From: CAJWKT01 sp964465375 | Lineage (GTDB): Bacteria > Pseudomonadota > Gammaproteobacteria > Steroidobacterales > Rariloculaceae | Assembly: GCA_964465375.1 (NCBI GenBank) | Contig: CAYXIJ010000008.1 | Location: 13,308 to 77,307 of the forward strand | DNA length: 64,000 nucleotides | Direction of reading: 5' to 3' | Position numbers and translations under genes: made by a program | Notes under the pieces: generated by a model | Databases searched by the model: none | What the model was told of the DNA's origin: nothing | The model's input: only the letters and a program-made list of their open reading frames with translations | Shown here: in pieces, positions 18,854 to 27,935 of the stretch | How the letters are laid out: each line of letters starts with the position of its first letter | Position numbering within the stretch: the stretch's first letter is position 1

Positions 18854-21515
18854 TGAGGTCCCGAGGTAAGTGCTTGCTTTGTGCTAGCGCTACTTGCTCG
18901 TACACACGGGTTAGGGGCGCAAAAATTCCCTTTGCCCGATCTAACCCTGACATTGATAAACGAACATCGCCTCGCGAAAATTCCTTGAGAAGATTTTCGA
19001 GCTGATGTTTCCACATTTTCTGCTGACTTATCCAATCCCCCTGGTATCGGCCAAGGTTTTCTGGAGAGCCGGAAAAAATATCTACTGGCTCCCAAACACC
19101 CCGGTAGCGGGTTCCTGCCGGACGCAGTATGCTGATTACTGCCGCTGCAACCGGCTCCTTAACAGCCAATGTGTAAAGTGGGATCTGAGTATCAGTCAAG
19201 TGAGATCCAAGCCAATCACCCGGCTTTGCTTTCGAGCCTGTCTTGTAATCGATGATTGCAAGCTCACCGCTTTCTAATCGATCGACTCGGTCAATACGGC
19301 TAACCAAAACAAATCCATTAAGTTTAGTGGCGATTGTTTTTTCTAGAGCCTCGACCTTAAAATCGGATCGCTGAACATCGCAGTCTGCCAATGCCGCCAT
19401 GAGTGCCTGAAGACGAGCCAACTCAAGGTCATGTAAAACCCGTAATTGATTTTTCAGTAAACCAAATGCCTCATGCAATGCCTGCCTAGCGCAGGCCTTA
19501 AACCATTTATCCCGCTCGGCCCCAACTAAGTTATCAATACTTTCGCGGTCACCGAACCGTTGCCAAGCCAATTCCATTGCACGATGAGTTATCTGTCCAC
19601 GCCGCCTGTAACCAAGCCCCCTTTCTACTTTCTCTAAGGGCTTGGCCCCAAGGCGTTGTTCACAAAAAGCTATCAATGGACACAAGGCCTGGGTATTTAG
19701 GAGGCTGACCCCTCCACCGACAAAGTCATGGGACAAAGGTGGTGCCTCATCCTCTAAACTTTCCTTAGGCAGAGTACCAAGCAGTTGACGGGAAAGGCGC
19801 GGCTCTGTTTTGCCCGCAACATCATCAAGCTGGCATGGCGTCGCGCCCAAGATAAGAGGGCTGGGGTTTACCGGATAATCACGAATCATCTCTGGCCAGC
19901 TAAAAATAACAGTAGGTGAACTCGACAACAATTGAGTGGTTAGGATTCGACTGCGCTCCAAGGATTTTTGTGGGGACGAACCTGGCACATCGCGGGAAAG
20001 CAGTAACGGCCTCGGAAGCAGTGGATTGAGATTTTGCACTTCGGGCCACCGGTTATCTGTCATGCCCGTCACCCAGACACCATCATAACCAGGACCCACA
20101 TCTTCAATGTGCCCCAATAGGTAAACCCCTCGAGCTGGAATCGGCAAGATGGGCCTGCGGTCCCGCAAGATTTGTTGGACCTCCCCCAGAGCGGCGCTCA
20201 TCGTAATAGGTCCAACTACAGAAGTCAGAGACGCAAAATCACAGAGCACGGATTCCCAAATCTGGTTAATTTCGTTGGACTGGTCCATTTCCAGCCCTGA
20301 CAGCCATTCCATGTCACTTAGGACTTTCTGCCATATTGGTATCCATTGTGTTGGTGTGCGACGACGAGGAACAGAATTCACTAATGCTGTTAGGTCTTTT
20401 ACTACCTCGTAAATGACGGGTGCATGACGATTTAAGTAGCTATTCAAGCCACCGACGCTAATGGCATCCTTAAAGTGAAGCTGAGAAAATAGCTGATCTC
20501 TTAGGTCAGCCTCAAGAAAAGCTCGATCATCTGTTGATCCAAATTTTTCCCCAAAAAAAGGGCTCCTAAGCCACCGACTAAAGGTCGAGGCACTTCCTGA
20601 TGAAGAAAGCAGCTCCAAAGCTGTCAATGCAGCCGCAAGCGCAGGAAAACCCCTTAGCCCCTCAGACCCGTCTTGCCAGCAATTCGATTTAGCCTTTGAG
20701 CCTAACAGCACGCCCTCAGGGCTTAAAGTATCATTAAAAACTCGATGGGCTTGCGACCTTCGTCTATCGAGATCAGATATAACTACAGCAATCCTGGAAA
20801 CATCCGTATTTTCCAGCTGGTCCGCTGCCCAACGAGCAGCTGCTTCCATTTCTCCACCCTCATCGGGCACAGAAACTCGACGTGGCTCTGACGGTTCTTT
20901 CTGGTCCGCCCAGCGGAGCATATCCCAGCCACATCCTAACAAATGATCAAAAAGGTTTTTTTGGGCAGGGGTTTCCTCAAGAAACTGAGCCCAGATTACT
21001 GGGGCTTTGGAAGGGCTAAATAAATGGCGTACCAAAAGTCCCTCCAACTGGGACGAATCAATCCAGCCCCGCTTTTTCAGGATGGCGTCAAAACGCTTAT
21101 GCCATAGAATTAAGGCCCGCGACTCCTTGCTAGGAAATAGATCCATCTCTTCTAGATGCCCTAAATTCCATTGCTGGACCAATCTCCACGCATCTGCGGC
21201 CCATTTGGACATATTGGTTAGACTTGTGACGGGGACTGAGGGTACCTCAGCTTCTTGAACCACCTGCCTCCATATGGCCCCTTCTTGCCGAGCAGTAAGG
21301 AGAATTGGCGCATTAACTCTATCTAGAGCTGCCCAAAGCTCTCCCACCCATGACTGATAGGCTAATACGAAGGGTCCAGAGTGGGCTGTAATATGCTGTT
21401 TAGCTGCCTCTTGCCACAGGTAAGCCTCATATTGCGCGGCCAGCAGGTTATGGGCAACCACAATAGTTGCACCTTTTCTGATCTCAATATCTTTATTATT
21501 TATCAAATATATCAA
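18843..21515 (-). CDS. AddB-like PD-(D/E)XK nuclease, DNA repair protein
   Basis: 890 residues; partner of the AddA-like helicase. The N-terminus (KGATIVVAHNLLAAQYEAY) aligns with a helicase-like fold but has no GxGKT P-loop, as in the AddB-like family called 'probable DNA repair protein' in Proteobacteria. GMTDNRWPE and a C-terminal nuclease motif with ELAIIDYKTGSK and TQIPLYTLA are visible. Cysteines that could hold an Fe-S cluster around the nuclease (ALCPLIAFCEQ) are reduced compared with Bacillus AddB. The start is unsure: in-frame TTG codons at 21515 and 21506 lie in AT-rich DNA with no ribosome binding site, and no ATG occurs for more than 100 codons. Confidence 0.82.
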   Translation of the reverse strand: MIYLINNKDIEIRKGATIVVAHNLLAAQYEAYLWQEAAKQHITAHSGPFVLAYQSWVGELWAALDRVNAPILLTARQEGAIWRQVVQEAEVPSVPVTSLTNMSKWAADAWRLVQQWNLGHLEEMDLFPSKESRALILWHKRFDAILKKRGWIDSSQLEGLLVRHLFSPSKAPVIWAQFLEETPAQKNLFDHLLGCGWDMLRWADQKEPSEPRRVSVPDEGGEMEAAARWAADQLENTDVSRIAVVISDLDRRRSQAHRVFNDTLSPEGVLLGSKAKSNCWQDGSEGLRGFPALAAALTALELLSSSGSASTFSRWLRSPFFGEKFGSTDDRAFLEADLRDQLFSQLHFKDAISVGGLNSYLNRHAPVIYEVVKDLTALVNSVPRRRTPTQWIPIWQKVLSDMEWLSGLEMDQSNEINQIWESVLCDFASLTSVVGPITMSAALGEVQQILRDRRPILPIPARGVYLLGHIEDVGPGYDGVWVTGMTDNRWPEVQNLNPLLPRPLLLSRDVPGSSPQKSLERSRILTTQLLSSSPTVIFSWPEMIRDYPVNPSPLILGATPCQLDDVAGKTEPRLSRQLLGTLPKESLEDEAPPLSHDFVGGGVSLLNTQALCPLIAFCEQRLGAKPLEKVERGLGYRRRGQITHRAMELAWQRFGDRESIDNLVGAERDKWFKACARQALHEAFGLLKNQLRVLHDLELARLQALMAALADCDVQRSDFKVEALEKTIATKLNGFVLVSRIDRVDRLESGELAIIDYKTGSKAKPGDWLGSHLTDTQIPLYTLAVKEPVAAAVISILRPAGTRYRGVWEPVDIFSGSPENLGRYQGDWISQQKMWKHQLENLLKEFSRGDVRLSMSGLDRAKGIFAPLTRVYEQVALAQSKHLPRDLNER

Positions 21516-21550
21516 TAATATATAATATTTTTATAATGTATATTATGGTT

Positions 21551-22777
21551 TTATTTTGCAGCCATGCTTTCTAAAATACGCTCTATCCTTTTAAAAACTT
21601 CTACCAGTGTTTCTGCGTCGGGCAAAGTTGTAATACGGAAATGATCCCGATATTGGGTGTTGAAACTGGAGCCAGGGGCAACAAGTACGTGCTCTTGCTC
21701 TAAAAGATCAAGGGCAAATGCCTCATCATCAAATTGCCTTAGAAGCTTGGTATTAACGCCAAGAAAAGCATACATCGCTCCACGTGGCTTCCTCAGATAT
21801 AAATATGAACTTTTTTCTACTGCCTCCATTATGATACTGCGGGATTCGTACAGTCTCCCGCCTGGCCCACAGAGCTGCTTAATACTCTGGTACCCACCCA
21901 AGGCAGCTTGAATCGCCCATTGCCCCGGAACGTTGCTACACAATCTCAAAGCAGCGAGCAAATCTAGCGCGGCTAGATAATCCTTGGATTGGTTGAGGGC
22001 GCCACTGAAGGAAACCCAGCCAACTCGATACCCGCAGGCACGATATACTTTTGAGAGGCCACTAAAGGTGGCACACAGGTTGTCTCCGCAAAGCGTAGCT
22101 AAGGGTATAAATTGGGCGTTGTCGTAGACCATCTGGTCATAAATCTCATCCGAAAAAAGAACGAGCCCATATTGCTCAGCCAATTTCGCCAGACCCATTA
22201 AACATTCCTGGCTATAAACTGCTCCCGTTGGATTATTGGGATTTATTACAACTAAAGCTCGCGTTTTTGTGGTGATAAGTTTTTCTAGCACGGAAATATC
22301 AGGTGCAAAATGATTTTCCTCTGGGCACGGATAATGGACGGCCTTCCCTCCATTTAGCAGAGTAGCTGCAGTCCATAATGGATAGTCAGGACTGGGAATT
22401 AGGACCTCATCACCTGGGTTCAGCAAGGCCCTCAGACTGAGATCGATGAGTTCGCTGACCCCGTTACCTATAAAGACATGCTCCGCCTTTGCATCCATAA
22501 TTCCGCGTTCTTGCTGCTGCATTACCACAGCCTCACGCGCAGAAACTACACCCCTCTGAGGGCAGTAAGCCTCGCTCGCCTCAAGGTTCTCAATCATGGC
22601 TAAACGCATCGATTCTGGGGCCTGTAACCCAAATAAGCCTGGGTTACCAATATTCAGGGATAAAATCTCATATCCCTCGAGCTCCAACTCATGGGCGCGA
22701 TTACCCAATTGCCCACGTATTTCATACCGGACACCTTGGAGTTGCTTGCTAGGAATAATGTTGCTTTGATTAGACAC
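21551..22777 (-). CDS. alaA: Alanine/valine-type aminotransferase AlaA
   Basis: 408 residues, PLP fold type I. Transfers amino groups between glutamate and pyruvate (alanine formation) in the AlaA family. N-terminus YEIRGQLGNRAHELELEG and LSLNIGNPGLFGLQAPE closely match AlaA; INPNNPTGAVYS binds cofactor and the Schiff-base Lys is in SGLSKVYRACGYRVGW. Starts at GTG (22777) without a clear ribosome binding site. Monocistronic on the minus strand with 35 AT-rich bases before the addB-like gene. Confidence 0.88.
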   Translation of the reverse strand: MSNQSNIIPSKQLQGVRYEIRGQLGNRAHELELEGYEILSLNIGNPGLFGLQAPESMRLAMIENLEASEAYCPQRGVVSAREAVVMQQQERGIMDAKAEHVFIGNGVSELIDLSLRALLNPGDEVLIPSPDYPLWTAATLLNGGKAVHYPCPEENHFAPDISVLEKLITTKTRALVVINPNNPTGAVYSQECLMGLAKLAEQYGLVLFSDEIYDQMVYDNAQFIPLATLCGDNLCATFSGLSKVYRACGYRVGWVSFSGALNQSKDYLAALDLLAALRLCSNVPGQWAIQAALGGYQSIKQLCGPGGRLYESRSIIMEAVEKSSYLYLRKPRGAMYAFLGVNTKLLRQFDDEAFALDLLEQEHVLVAPGSSFNTQYRDHFRITTLPDAETLVEVFKRIERILESMAAK

Positions 22778-23004
22778 AGATGGTCACCGAATAAACGCAA
22801 GGTATTGTGCCTTCATAATGCTGCGTGTGAAACCCTATCATAGCCATCAAAGTGCAATTATGGGCAGAGGAAATCCCTCATAAAATATCACGATCTCCAA
22901 TACACCGTTAATGTTAATTATGTGCAAAAGGTGTTACGCAAATAACAGCTATAAAATCATCTAGCACGTAAATATCGCCTACCTTTGTGTCTTACCCAAA
23001 GATT

Positions 23005-23862
23005 CTAAGGATCCGGGCCAACCCTGATGGGTCGACTTGGGTCTCGGATCCACTCACTCCATGAGCCAACAAACAACTGCCCATCAGCAAAGCCCCCAAC
23101 CTTTAAGGCAAGAAGAAGGTGGCATGCGGTTACACCCGAGCCACACATAGCAATAAAGTCACATTCTTGCTCATCAAAGCTCTTAGCAAATTTTTCTTTA
23201 AGTGTACTCGGGTCATGAAACTGGCCATTGCTTTTTAGGCTTAAAGTAAACGGATAATTGATTGCTCCGGGCACATGCCCTGCTATGCGATCGATCGGCT
23301 CGCTAACTCCACGATAGCGATCTTCAAGTCGTGCATCGAGCAGCATCGAGCCCTCCTCAAGTAGCGCAGGAATTTCCTGCGCTGTCACAACCCATTCATG
23401 GTGTATTTCGTAGAATCTAAAGACGGCGGGAGCGCAGTCTGGCGATCCCTTCTCTAGTAATCTACCAGACGCTTTCCATGCACCCAGTCCACCATCGAGC
23501 ACCCAAACAGCATCATGCCCAATCCAACGAAGCATCCACCACAGGCGAGCAGCAAATATGCCATCTTGGTCATCATAGACGACTATACGGGTATGGTTGC
23601 TGATACCCCATCTACTGAGTTTTGCAGCAAATAAATGTGGCTCTGGTAGTGGATGGCGCCCCTCGTGACCCTTTGGTGATGCAGCTAAGTCCCTTCCTAA
23701 GTCTGCATAACGAGCAGACGGAATATGTCCCCCTAGGTAAGCCACAACCCCCCCCTCAGGGTCCTTCAGGTCATACCGGCAATCAACCACTACCCATTGG
23801 TCATCGCTCAACCGAACTTCCAGCTCTTCAGCGTTAATCAATGTGGAGCTTGGGGACGACAA
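23005..23862 (-). CDS. sseA: 3-mercaptopyruvate/thiosulfate sulfurtransferase
   Basis: 285 residues, two rhodanese domains. N-terminal inactive domain (VVDCRYDLKDPEGG, GHIPSARYADL) and C-terminal active domain with LLDARLEDRYRG and the active-site loop MCGSGVTACHLLLAL; the CGSGVTA loop favours 3-mercaptopyruvate sulfurtransferase (SseA) over thiosulfate-type CRxGxxR. Starts at TTG 23862 with GGGAG six bases upstream. Follows the peroxiredoxin gene by 35 bases in the same direction, so the two may be co-expressed in sulfur/thiol metabolism. Confidence 0.88.
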   Translation of the reverse strand: MSSPSSTLINAEELEVRLSDDQWVVVDCRYDLKDPEGGVVAYLGGHIPSARYADLGRDLAASPKGHEGRHPLPEPHLFAAKLSRWGISNHTRIVVYDDQDGIFAARLWWMLRWIGHDAVWVLDGGLGAWKASGRLLEKGSPDCAPAVFRFYEIHHEWVVTAQEIPALLEEGSMLLDARLEDRYRGVSEPIDRIAGHVPGAINYPFTLSLKSNGQFHDPSTLKEKFAKSFDEQECDFIAMCGSGVTACHLLLALKVGGFADGQLFVGSWSEWIRDPSRPIRVGPDP

Positions 23863-23897
23863 ATAATTCTCCCATGGGAGCCTTGTTACTTGCCAGA

Positions 23898-24392
23898 TTA
23901 TTTTCCTGCGGCAACCTGCTCTAATGCAACCTCAGCAGAACTAACTTTAAACTCACCTGGGGCCTCGATGTTTAATTCGGTAACTACACCATCATCTACG
24001 ATGATTGAAAACCGCTGCCCTCTAGTACCCATCCCAAAGCCACTGGCATCCAACTCCAATCCTAACGCTCTTGCATACTCAGCATTCCCGTCAGCCAACA
24101 TCAATACTTTACCTTCAGCTCCTGCTGCTTCACCCCAGGCCGACATCACAAACACATCATTAACTGCCATGCAGGCTACAGCATCAACGCCCTTTTCCCT
24201 CAAAGCATCAAACGTATCTATATAACCCGGCAAGTGCTGGGCTGAGCAAGTGGGAGTGAATGCCCCTGGCACAGAGAAAAGTACTACCCTCTTACTGTTA
24301 AACAAATCTTTTGTGTTCAACCCTTCTGGTCCGCCTTCGCCCATAAGCTTAAATTCACCCTCCGGCATTGGATCACCAACTTTTATCGCCAT
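23898..24392 (-). CDS. Peroxiredoxin, Prx5/glutaredoxin-dependent type
   Basis: 164 residues, cytosolic. Reduces hydroperoxides. Peroxidatic Cys in PGAFTPTCSAQHLPGY (about residue 50), with the catalytic Arg further on in GTRGQRFSII. The layout KVGDPMPEGEF...FTPTCS...SAWG is that of the type II/Prx5 family. No obvious resolving Cys beyond the peroxidatic one apart from ACMAVND, and no glutaredoxin fusion. ATG with GAGGAATTAA upstream. Sits between the TonB operon and the sulfurtransferase. Confidence 0.9.
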   Translation of the reverse strand: MAIKVGDPMPEGEFKLMGEGGPEGLNTKDLFNSKRVVLFSVPGAFTPTCSAQHLPGYIDTFDALREKGVDAVACMAVNDVFVMSAWGEAAGAEGKVLMLADGNAEYARALGLELDASGFGMGTRGQRFSIIVDDGVVTELNIEAPGEFKVSSAEVALEQVAAGK

Positions 24393-24542
24393 TATTAATT
24401 CCTCGTGTGTTTTATATAATTAGAATCGCCCCCTGCCAGACTTTGTGTACAAATCCAGAAGGCAACAAAATCAAAACTAAATGAAAAATCTGGAAAACTC
24501 AGTGTAATACCAGATGATAGAAAAACCGGCTGGAATTACTCC

Positions 24543-25850
24543 CTATCCGCGCCTTAAAGCCTGCTCGAGCTGCCTCTCTCTATTCTCTTCTGCATCTACG
24601 TACTGTATCCAACTTTGTGCGCCAGTGCGGCTTCTTGAGTCTTTCTCTGCATCTTCAAACGCATTGCGTGCTGCATCAAACTCACCAAGCTCAAATAAAC
24701 ATGCCCCTAAAATCATATTTGCCTGATCGGGTCGACGGAGATCACCTTTGCGCATTCCTGATCGAGCTGCATCAACACAATCCTGCCATTGCGCTAAATT
24801 CTGATGTGATTGGGCCAGCCGAACGTCAAGTACGCCATCATCAGCGAGGCCAGCTGCTCGACTAAGCGCCGGAATAGCTTCCTCGTCTTCTTGTGCAAGC
24901 TGCCAAGCTTGGGCCAACACACGCCAATTACCCTCAGTAGATTCAACAATACCGTCTTCCAAGCCTTTTTCTAGTATTTTGGCAGCTTTATACGGGATAT
25001 CAGCCTGAAGTAGTAACTGCGATAAATTTACAATCTCCGAACTTCGTGCTAACCAGCCGGCCTCATAGGCTGTTTCAAAAAGCGCCAATTGGCGACCCTC
25101 GTCACCCTCTTGTCCATACATTGCAGACAGCTGAATGAAGTATTCCCTTTTTGGCCACATTTCGATCATTGTGGTCAGCACCTCAATAACATTTGGAAAA
25201 TCTTCTAGCTCATAGTAGAAAACATTCAGCAAGCGATACCAGTTCTCTCGTAATTCCCGATCTTGATCCATAGCAATTTGAATTGCTGTCCTCGTGGGCT
25301 CTATGCCCTCCCGAAATCTTTCTAAGCTATAAAAGATTTGTGCTTTCAGAATGTAAGGATCAGGCGAGGGTGTAGGTGTTAAAGCAAACCACCGGTCTAT
25401 CATTGCTAGGGAATCCTCAAACCGCTCTTCTTGGAAGTACAGCTGAGTAAGCGTGAACATTGTGGTTGTTTCAAGGCCGAGCGGTAAATCGGGTTGCTGT
25501 AAAACATTCTCATACGCTCGCGCAGCTTCCCGGTAGTTGTCTTGAGTAAAATATATAAAGGCGTAAAAATTCCACATTTGGGCGACTTCATAACTGTTGA
25601 GATTACTCATCTCGCGAACTCGGTCTAGCAACTCTCTTGCACAATCCATATCACCTTCATCTGCGCAGGCCTGAGCTTCCGATAATCTGCTATATACGCG
25701 CTCACGCATAGCGGGCGTCTTTCGGGTTTCCTGCTGGGCTGCCTGACTTTGTTGCTCACTACCCATTCCCTGAGCATGAGCATCCCAAGAGAAAAGCGCA
25801 GAATAAAAAAATGTTGTACCTAAAATTGCCGACAATAGACCAGTGCGCAT
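24543..25850 (-). CDS. Secreted TPR protein of the TonB2-type operon
   Basis: 435 residues. Signal peptide (LLSAILGTTFFYSALFSWDAHAQG, cut near residue 26), so periplasmic. The rest is helical with tetratricopeptide-type repeats (for example ETTTMFTLTQLYFQEERFED, PYILKAQIFYSLERFREG, WRVLAQAWQLAQEDEEAI). Last gene of the DUF3450-ttpC-exbB-exbD-exbD-tonB-TPR operon. TPR proteins of this kind are known components of TonB2 systems in Vibrio, where they help energise outer-membrane receptors; that role is inferred here from position. Confidence 0.85.
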   Translation of the reverse strand: MRTGLLSAILGTTFFYSALFSWDAHAQGMGSEQQSQAAQQETRKTPAMRERVYSRLSEAQACADEGDMDCARELLDRVREMSNLNSYEVAQMWNFYAFIYFTQDNYREAARAYENVLQQPDLPLGLETTTMFTLTQLYFQEERFEDSLAMIDRWFALTPTPSPDPYILKAQIFYSLERFREGIEPTRTAIQIAMDQDRELRENWYRLLNVFYYELEDFPNVIEVLTTMIEMWPKREYFIQLSAMYGQEGDEGRQLALFETAYEAGWLARSSEIVNLSQLLLQADIPYKAAKILEKGLEDGIVESTEGNWRVLAQAWQLAQEDEEAIPALSRAAGLADDGVLDVRLAQSHQNLAQWQDCVDAARSGMRKGDLRRPDQANMILGACLFELGEFDAARNAFEDAEKDSRSRTGAQSWIQYVDAEENRERQLEQALRRG

Positions 25851-25863
25851 CTAAATCTCTCCC

Positions 25864-26460
25864 TTATTTCTCCAGCACAAATGTGATTTTATTTTGCACG
25901 CCAGGCACCTCCACTGGCTCTCCATCAATCACGCGGGGCTTGTATTTAAATTTATAGGCTGCGGCAGTAGCAGCACGCTCAAAAATAGAGCTCGTCGATT
26001 CGACTACAAATACATCCCTAACGGTCCCAGCTCTTGTTACTGTGAATTCCAAAATCACATAGCCTTCCAGTCCTCTTGATGCGGCACGGGCTGGGTAAAT
26101 CGGAGCTACCTTAACAATTGGCAGGTATTCACCATCGCTAACACCAAAGCCAACACCGCCAATATTTAATGTGGCGTTTATCACCGGACTTGACATGGAG
26201 ACAGCCATAGAATTATCAAAAGAATCTAGCGTGTCGGGGCTGGGCATGTCCGGAGCTTGCTCGGGTTCTGGTGGTTTTTCCGGCTTCTCCTTCTTGGTTT
26301 CGACGATACTTTGCCGCTCAACCCTAACAAAATCAACAATCCGGAATGCCTTTGCCTCAGTTATTGCACCACGACCCGTGGCAATCAATAGCTGCATCAC
26401 AAATAACAGGGCAAACGTGACTGAAGCACCAAGACCTATAGAGATAGCGTAACGAGCCAT
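25864..26460 (-). CDS. tonB: TonB family energy transducer
   Basis: 198 residues. Transfers proton-motive energy from the ExbB/ExbD complex to outer-membrane receptors. N-terminal membrane anchor (GLGASVTFALLFVMQLLIATG), a short Pro/Glu/Lys-rich spacer (KKEKPEKPPEPEQAPDMPSP) and a TonB C-terminal domain (RGLEGYVILEFTVTRAG, YKFKYKPRVIDGEPVEV). The short spacer is typical of TonB2 rather than E. coli TonB. No TonB-dependent receptor gene lies in the window. Confidence 0.93.
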   Translation of the reverse strand: MARYAISIGLGASVTFALLFVMQLLIATGRGAITEAKAFRIVDFVRVERQSIVETKKEKPEKPPEPEQAPDMPSPDTLDSFDNSMAVSMSSPVINATLNIGGVGFGVSDGEYLPIVKVAPIYPARAASRGLEGYVILEFTVTRAGTVRDVFVVESTSSIFERAATAAAYKFKYKPRVIDGEPVEVPGVQNKITFVLEK

Positions 26461-26539
26461 AATGGAAACCCTCGGCTATGTAATGGAAATTTAAAGCATG
26501 CGGAGTGATTCTAACACGAGAAACTGCTCCTAGCCGCAA

Positions 26540-26950
26540 CTAGGGCACTGAAGCTGCCAGAGTAATATCAAGAATACCAGCCGTTTTTGCTGCATCCATT
26601 ACCGCGATTACAGCTTGATTGTGAGCATCGGAGTCAGCCTGAATAACGACACCACCCTCCGGGTACTCAGTATGCAGACGCTCTATCGCAAGCCGGGCAC
26701 CAGCCTCATCCACGCGACGGCGGTCAATCCAGATTTCATCATCCGATGTAACTGCTATAAAAATACTAGCCTTGTCGGCAGACAATGCTGTAGTTGCCTG
26801 CGGCCTGAGCACTTCAGCACCGGGATCCTTAACGAAAACAGAGGTAACAATGAAAAAGATTAGCATGATAAATACCACATCCAGCATGGGAGTGAGATTA
26901 ATCTCGCTCTCACCTTCCTCTTCTAGATGCTGATCGGCAACTTCGCGCAT
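26540..26950 (-). CDS. exbD: ExbD biopolymer transport protein (second copy)
   Basis: 136 residues. Single membrane segment after LTPMLDVVFIMLIFFIVTS, with the proton-carrying Asp in MLDVVF, then a periplasmic domain. Paralogue of the next gene upstream in the operon (137 residues); at DNA level 29 consecutive bases are identical (26862-26890 versus 27303-27331), covering the membrane segment. Works with ExbB in the TonB energiser. Two ExbDs in tandem suggest a hetero-dimer in the ExbB pore, as ExbD acts as a dimer; this is an inference. Confidence 0.93.
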   Translation of the reverse strand: MREVADQHLEEEGESEINLTPMLDVVFIMLIFFIVTSVFVKDPGAEVLRPQATTALSADKASIFIAVTSDDEIWIDRRRVDEAGARLAIERLHTEYPEGGVVIQADSDAHNQAVIAVMDAAKTAGILDITLAASVP

Positions 26951-26980
26951 ATTGTTAACTCCTAAAAAATCGACCCTAGG

Positions 26981-27394
26981 TTAATCAGCTGACGCAATGG
27001 AGATATTGTAGACGTCAGCTTCTCGCGATGCATTCATGACGGTCACAAGAGTCTCTGCCGTGGACGTATTTGAGGTTTGTATTACCACCGGCCGGTCGGG
27101 GTCCTCTGCATGCAGGCGCTCAATGTTTGCACGCACTGCTCTTGGGTCCACCACACGACCGTCTATCCAGATATCATCCGTACTATCCACAATTACAAGG
27201 ATTGCACCCTCCTCCTCAACTACCTGAGCTTGGCTCTGCTCGGGCCTTGTAACATCAAGACCTGTCTCCCGAATAAATGTTGCTGTCACAATGAAAAAAA
27301 TCAGCATGATAAATACCACATCCAGCATGGGGGTGAGGTTGATCTCACTCTCTTCCTCGCGAACATTGATGTTAGCAATATGTTTTCTTGCCAT
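26981..27394 (-). CDS. exbD: ExbD biopolymer transport protein (first copy)
   Basis: 137 residues. Same architecture as its neighbour: cytoplasmic N-terminus, EINLTPMLDVVFIMLIFF with the essential Asp, periplasmic domain carrying DIWIDGRVVDPRAV and RPVVIQTSNTSTAETLV. Divergence between the copies is concentrated in the periplasmic part. Follows exbB by ten bases. Confidence 0.93.
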   Translation of the reverse strand: MARKHIANINVREEESEINLTPMLDVVFIMLIFFIVTATFIRETGLDVTRPEQSQAQVVEEEGAILVIVDSTDDIWIDGRVVDPRAVRANIERLHAEDPDRPVVIQTSNTSTAETLVTVMNASREADVYNISIASAD

Positions 27395-27404
27395 AGCTTG
27401 TCCT

Positions 27405-27932
27405 TCAGTGATCCATCGTCATATCGTCTTCTAGTGCCTCAATTTGACGCTTCACCGTTCGGGTCAAGATAGTCACAAGAAAAACACCAGACAGTGCACC
27501 CACCATACCTGCCATTGTTGGAATGGTCGCTCTTGATACCCCGGCAGCCATTGACCGCGGATTTCCAGAACCGGAAATTGCCATCACATCAAAAACTGTA
27601 ATCATGCCCGTAACTGTCCCCATTAACCCTAGTAAAGGGCATAACGCTACCAGCGTTTGAATCATAGGTATTCCCTGATTTGCTGACATGGTGACACGAG
27701 ATATCATTGCCTCCCGAATCTGTACTGCATGCCAGCTTCTCCGCTGACTTCGACGCCCCCATTGCTCTACCGATTCTTGTATCAGGGTTCTGAGGCCGGT
27801 ACGCAGATACATCAAGCGCTCCAGGATTAAAATCCACATGAACAAAATTGTCCACCCAATAAGTTGCAGCACCGGACCGCCCAGCTCTAAAAAGTCCCGG
27901 ATAGCCTCAAAGGCATCAACCAAAAATTGCAT
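27405..27932 (-). CDS. exbB: ExbB/TolQ-type proton channel protein
   Basis: 175 residues, the short ExbB2 form. Three membrane segments: LIGWTILFMWILILERLMYL, then LVALCPLLGLMGTVTGMITVF and MAGMVGALSGVFLVTILT, carrying the conserved GLMGTV and small-residue patterns of the MotA/TolQ/ExbB family. Forms the channel with ExbD. Three bases downstream of the long ExbB gene and part of the same operon. Confidence 0.93.
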   Translation of the reverse strand: MQFLVDAFEAIRDFLELGGPVLQLIGWTILFMWILILERLMYLRTGLRTLIQESVEQWGRRSQRRSWHAVQIREAMISRVTMSANQGIPMIQTLVALCPLLGLMGTVTGMITVFDVMAISGSGNPRSMAAGVSRATIPTMAGMVGALSGVFLVTILTRTVKRQIEALEDDMTMDH

Positions 27933-27935
27933 ACC

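Noticed and set aside
27077..27472. 131-codon plus-strand frame over exbD/exbB
   Set aside because: Shadow of the exbD gene on the other strand.
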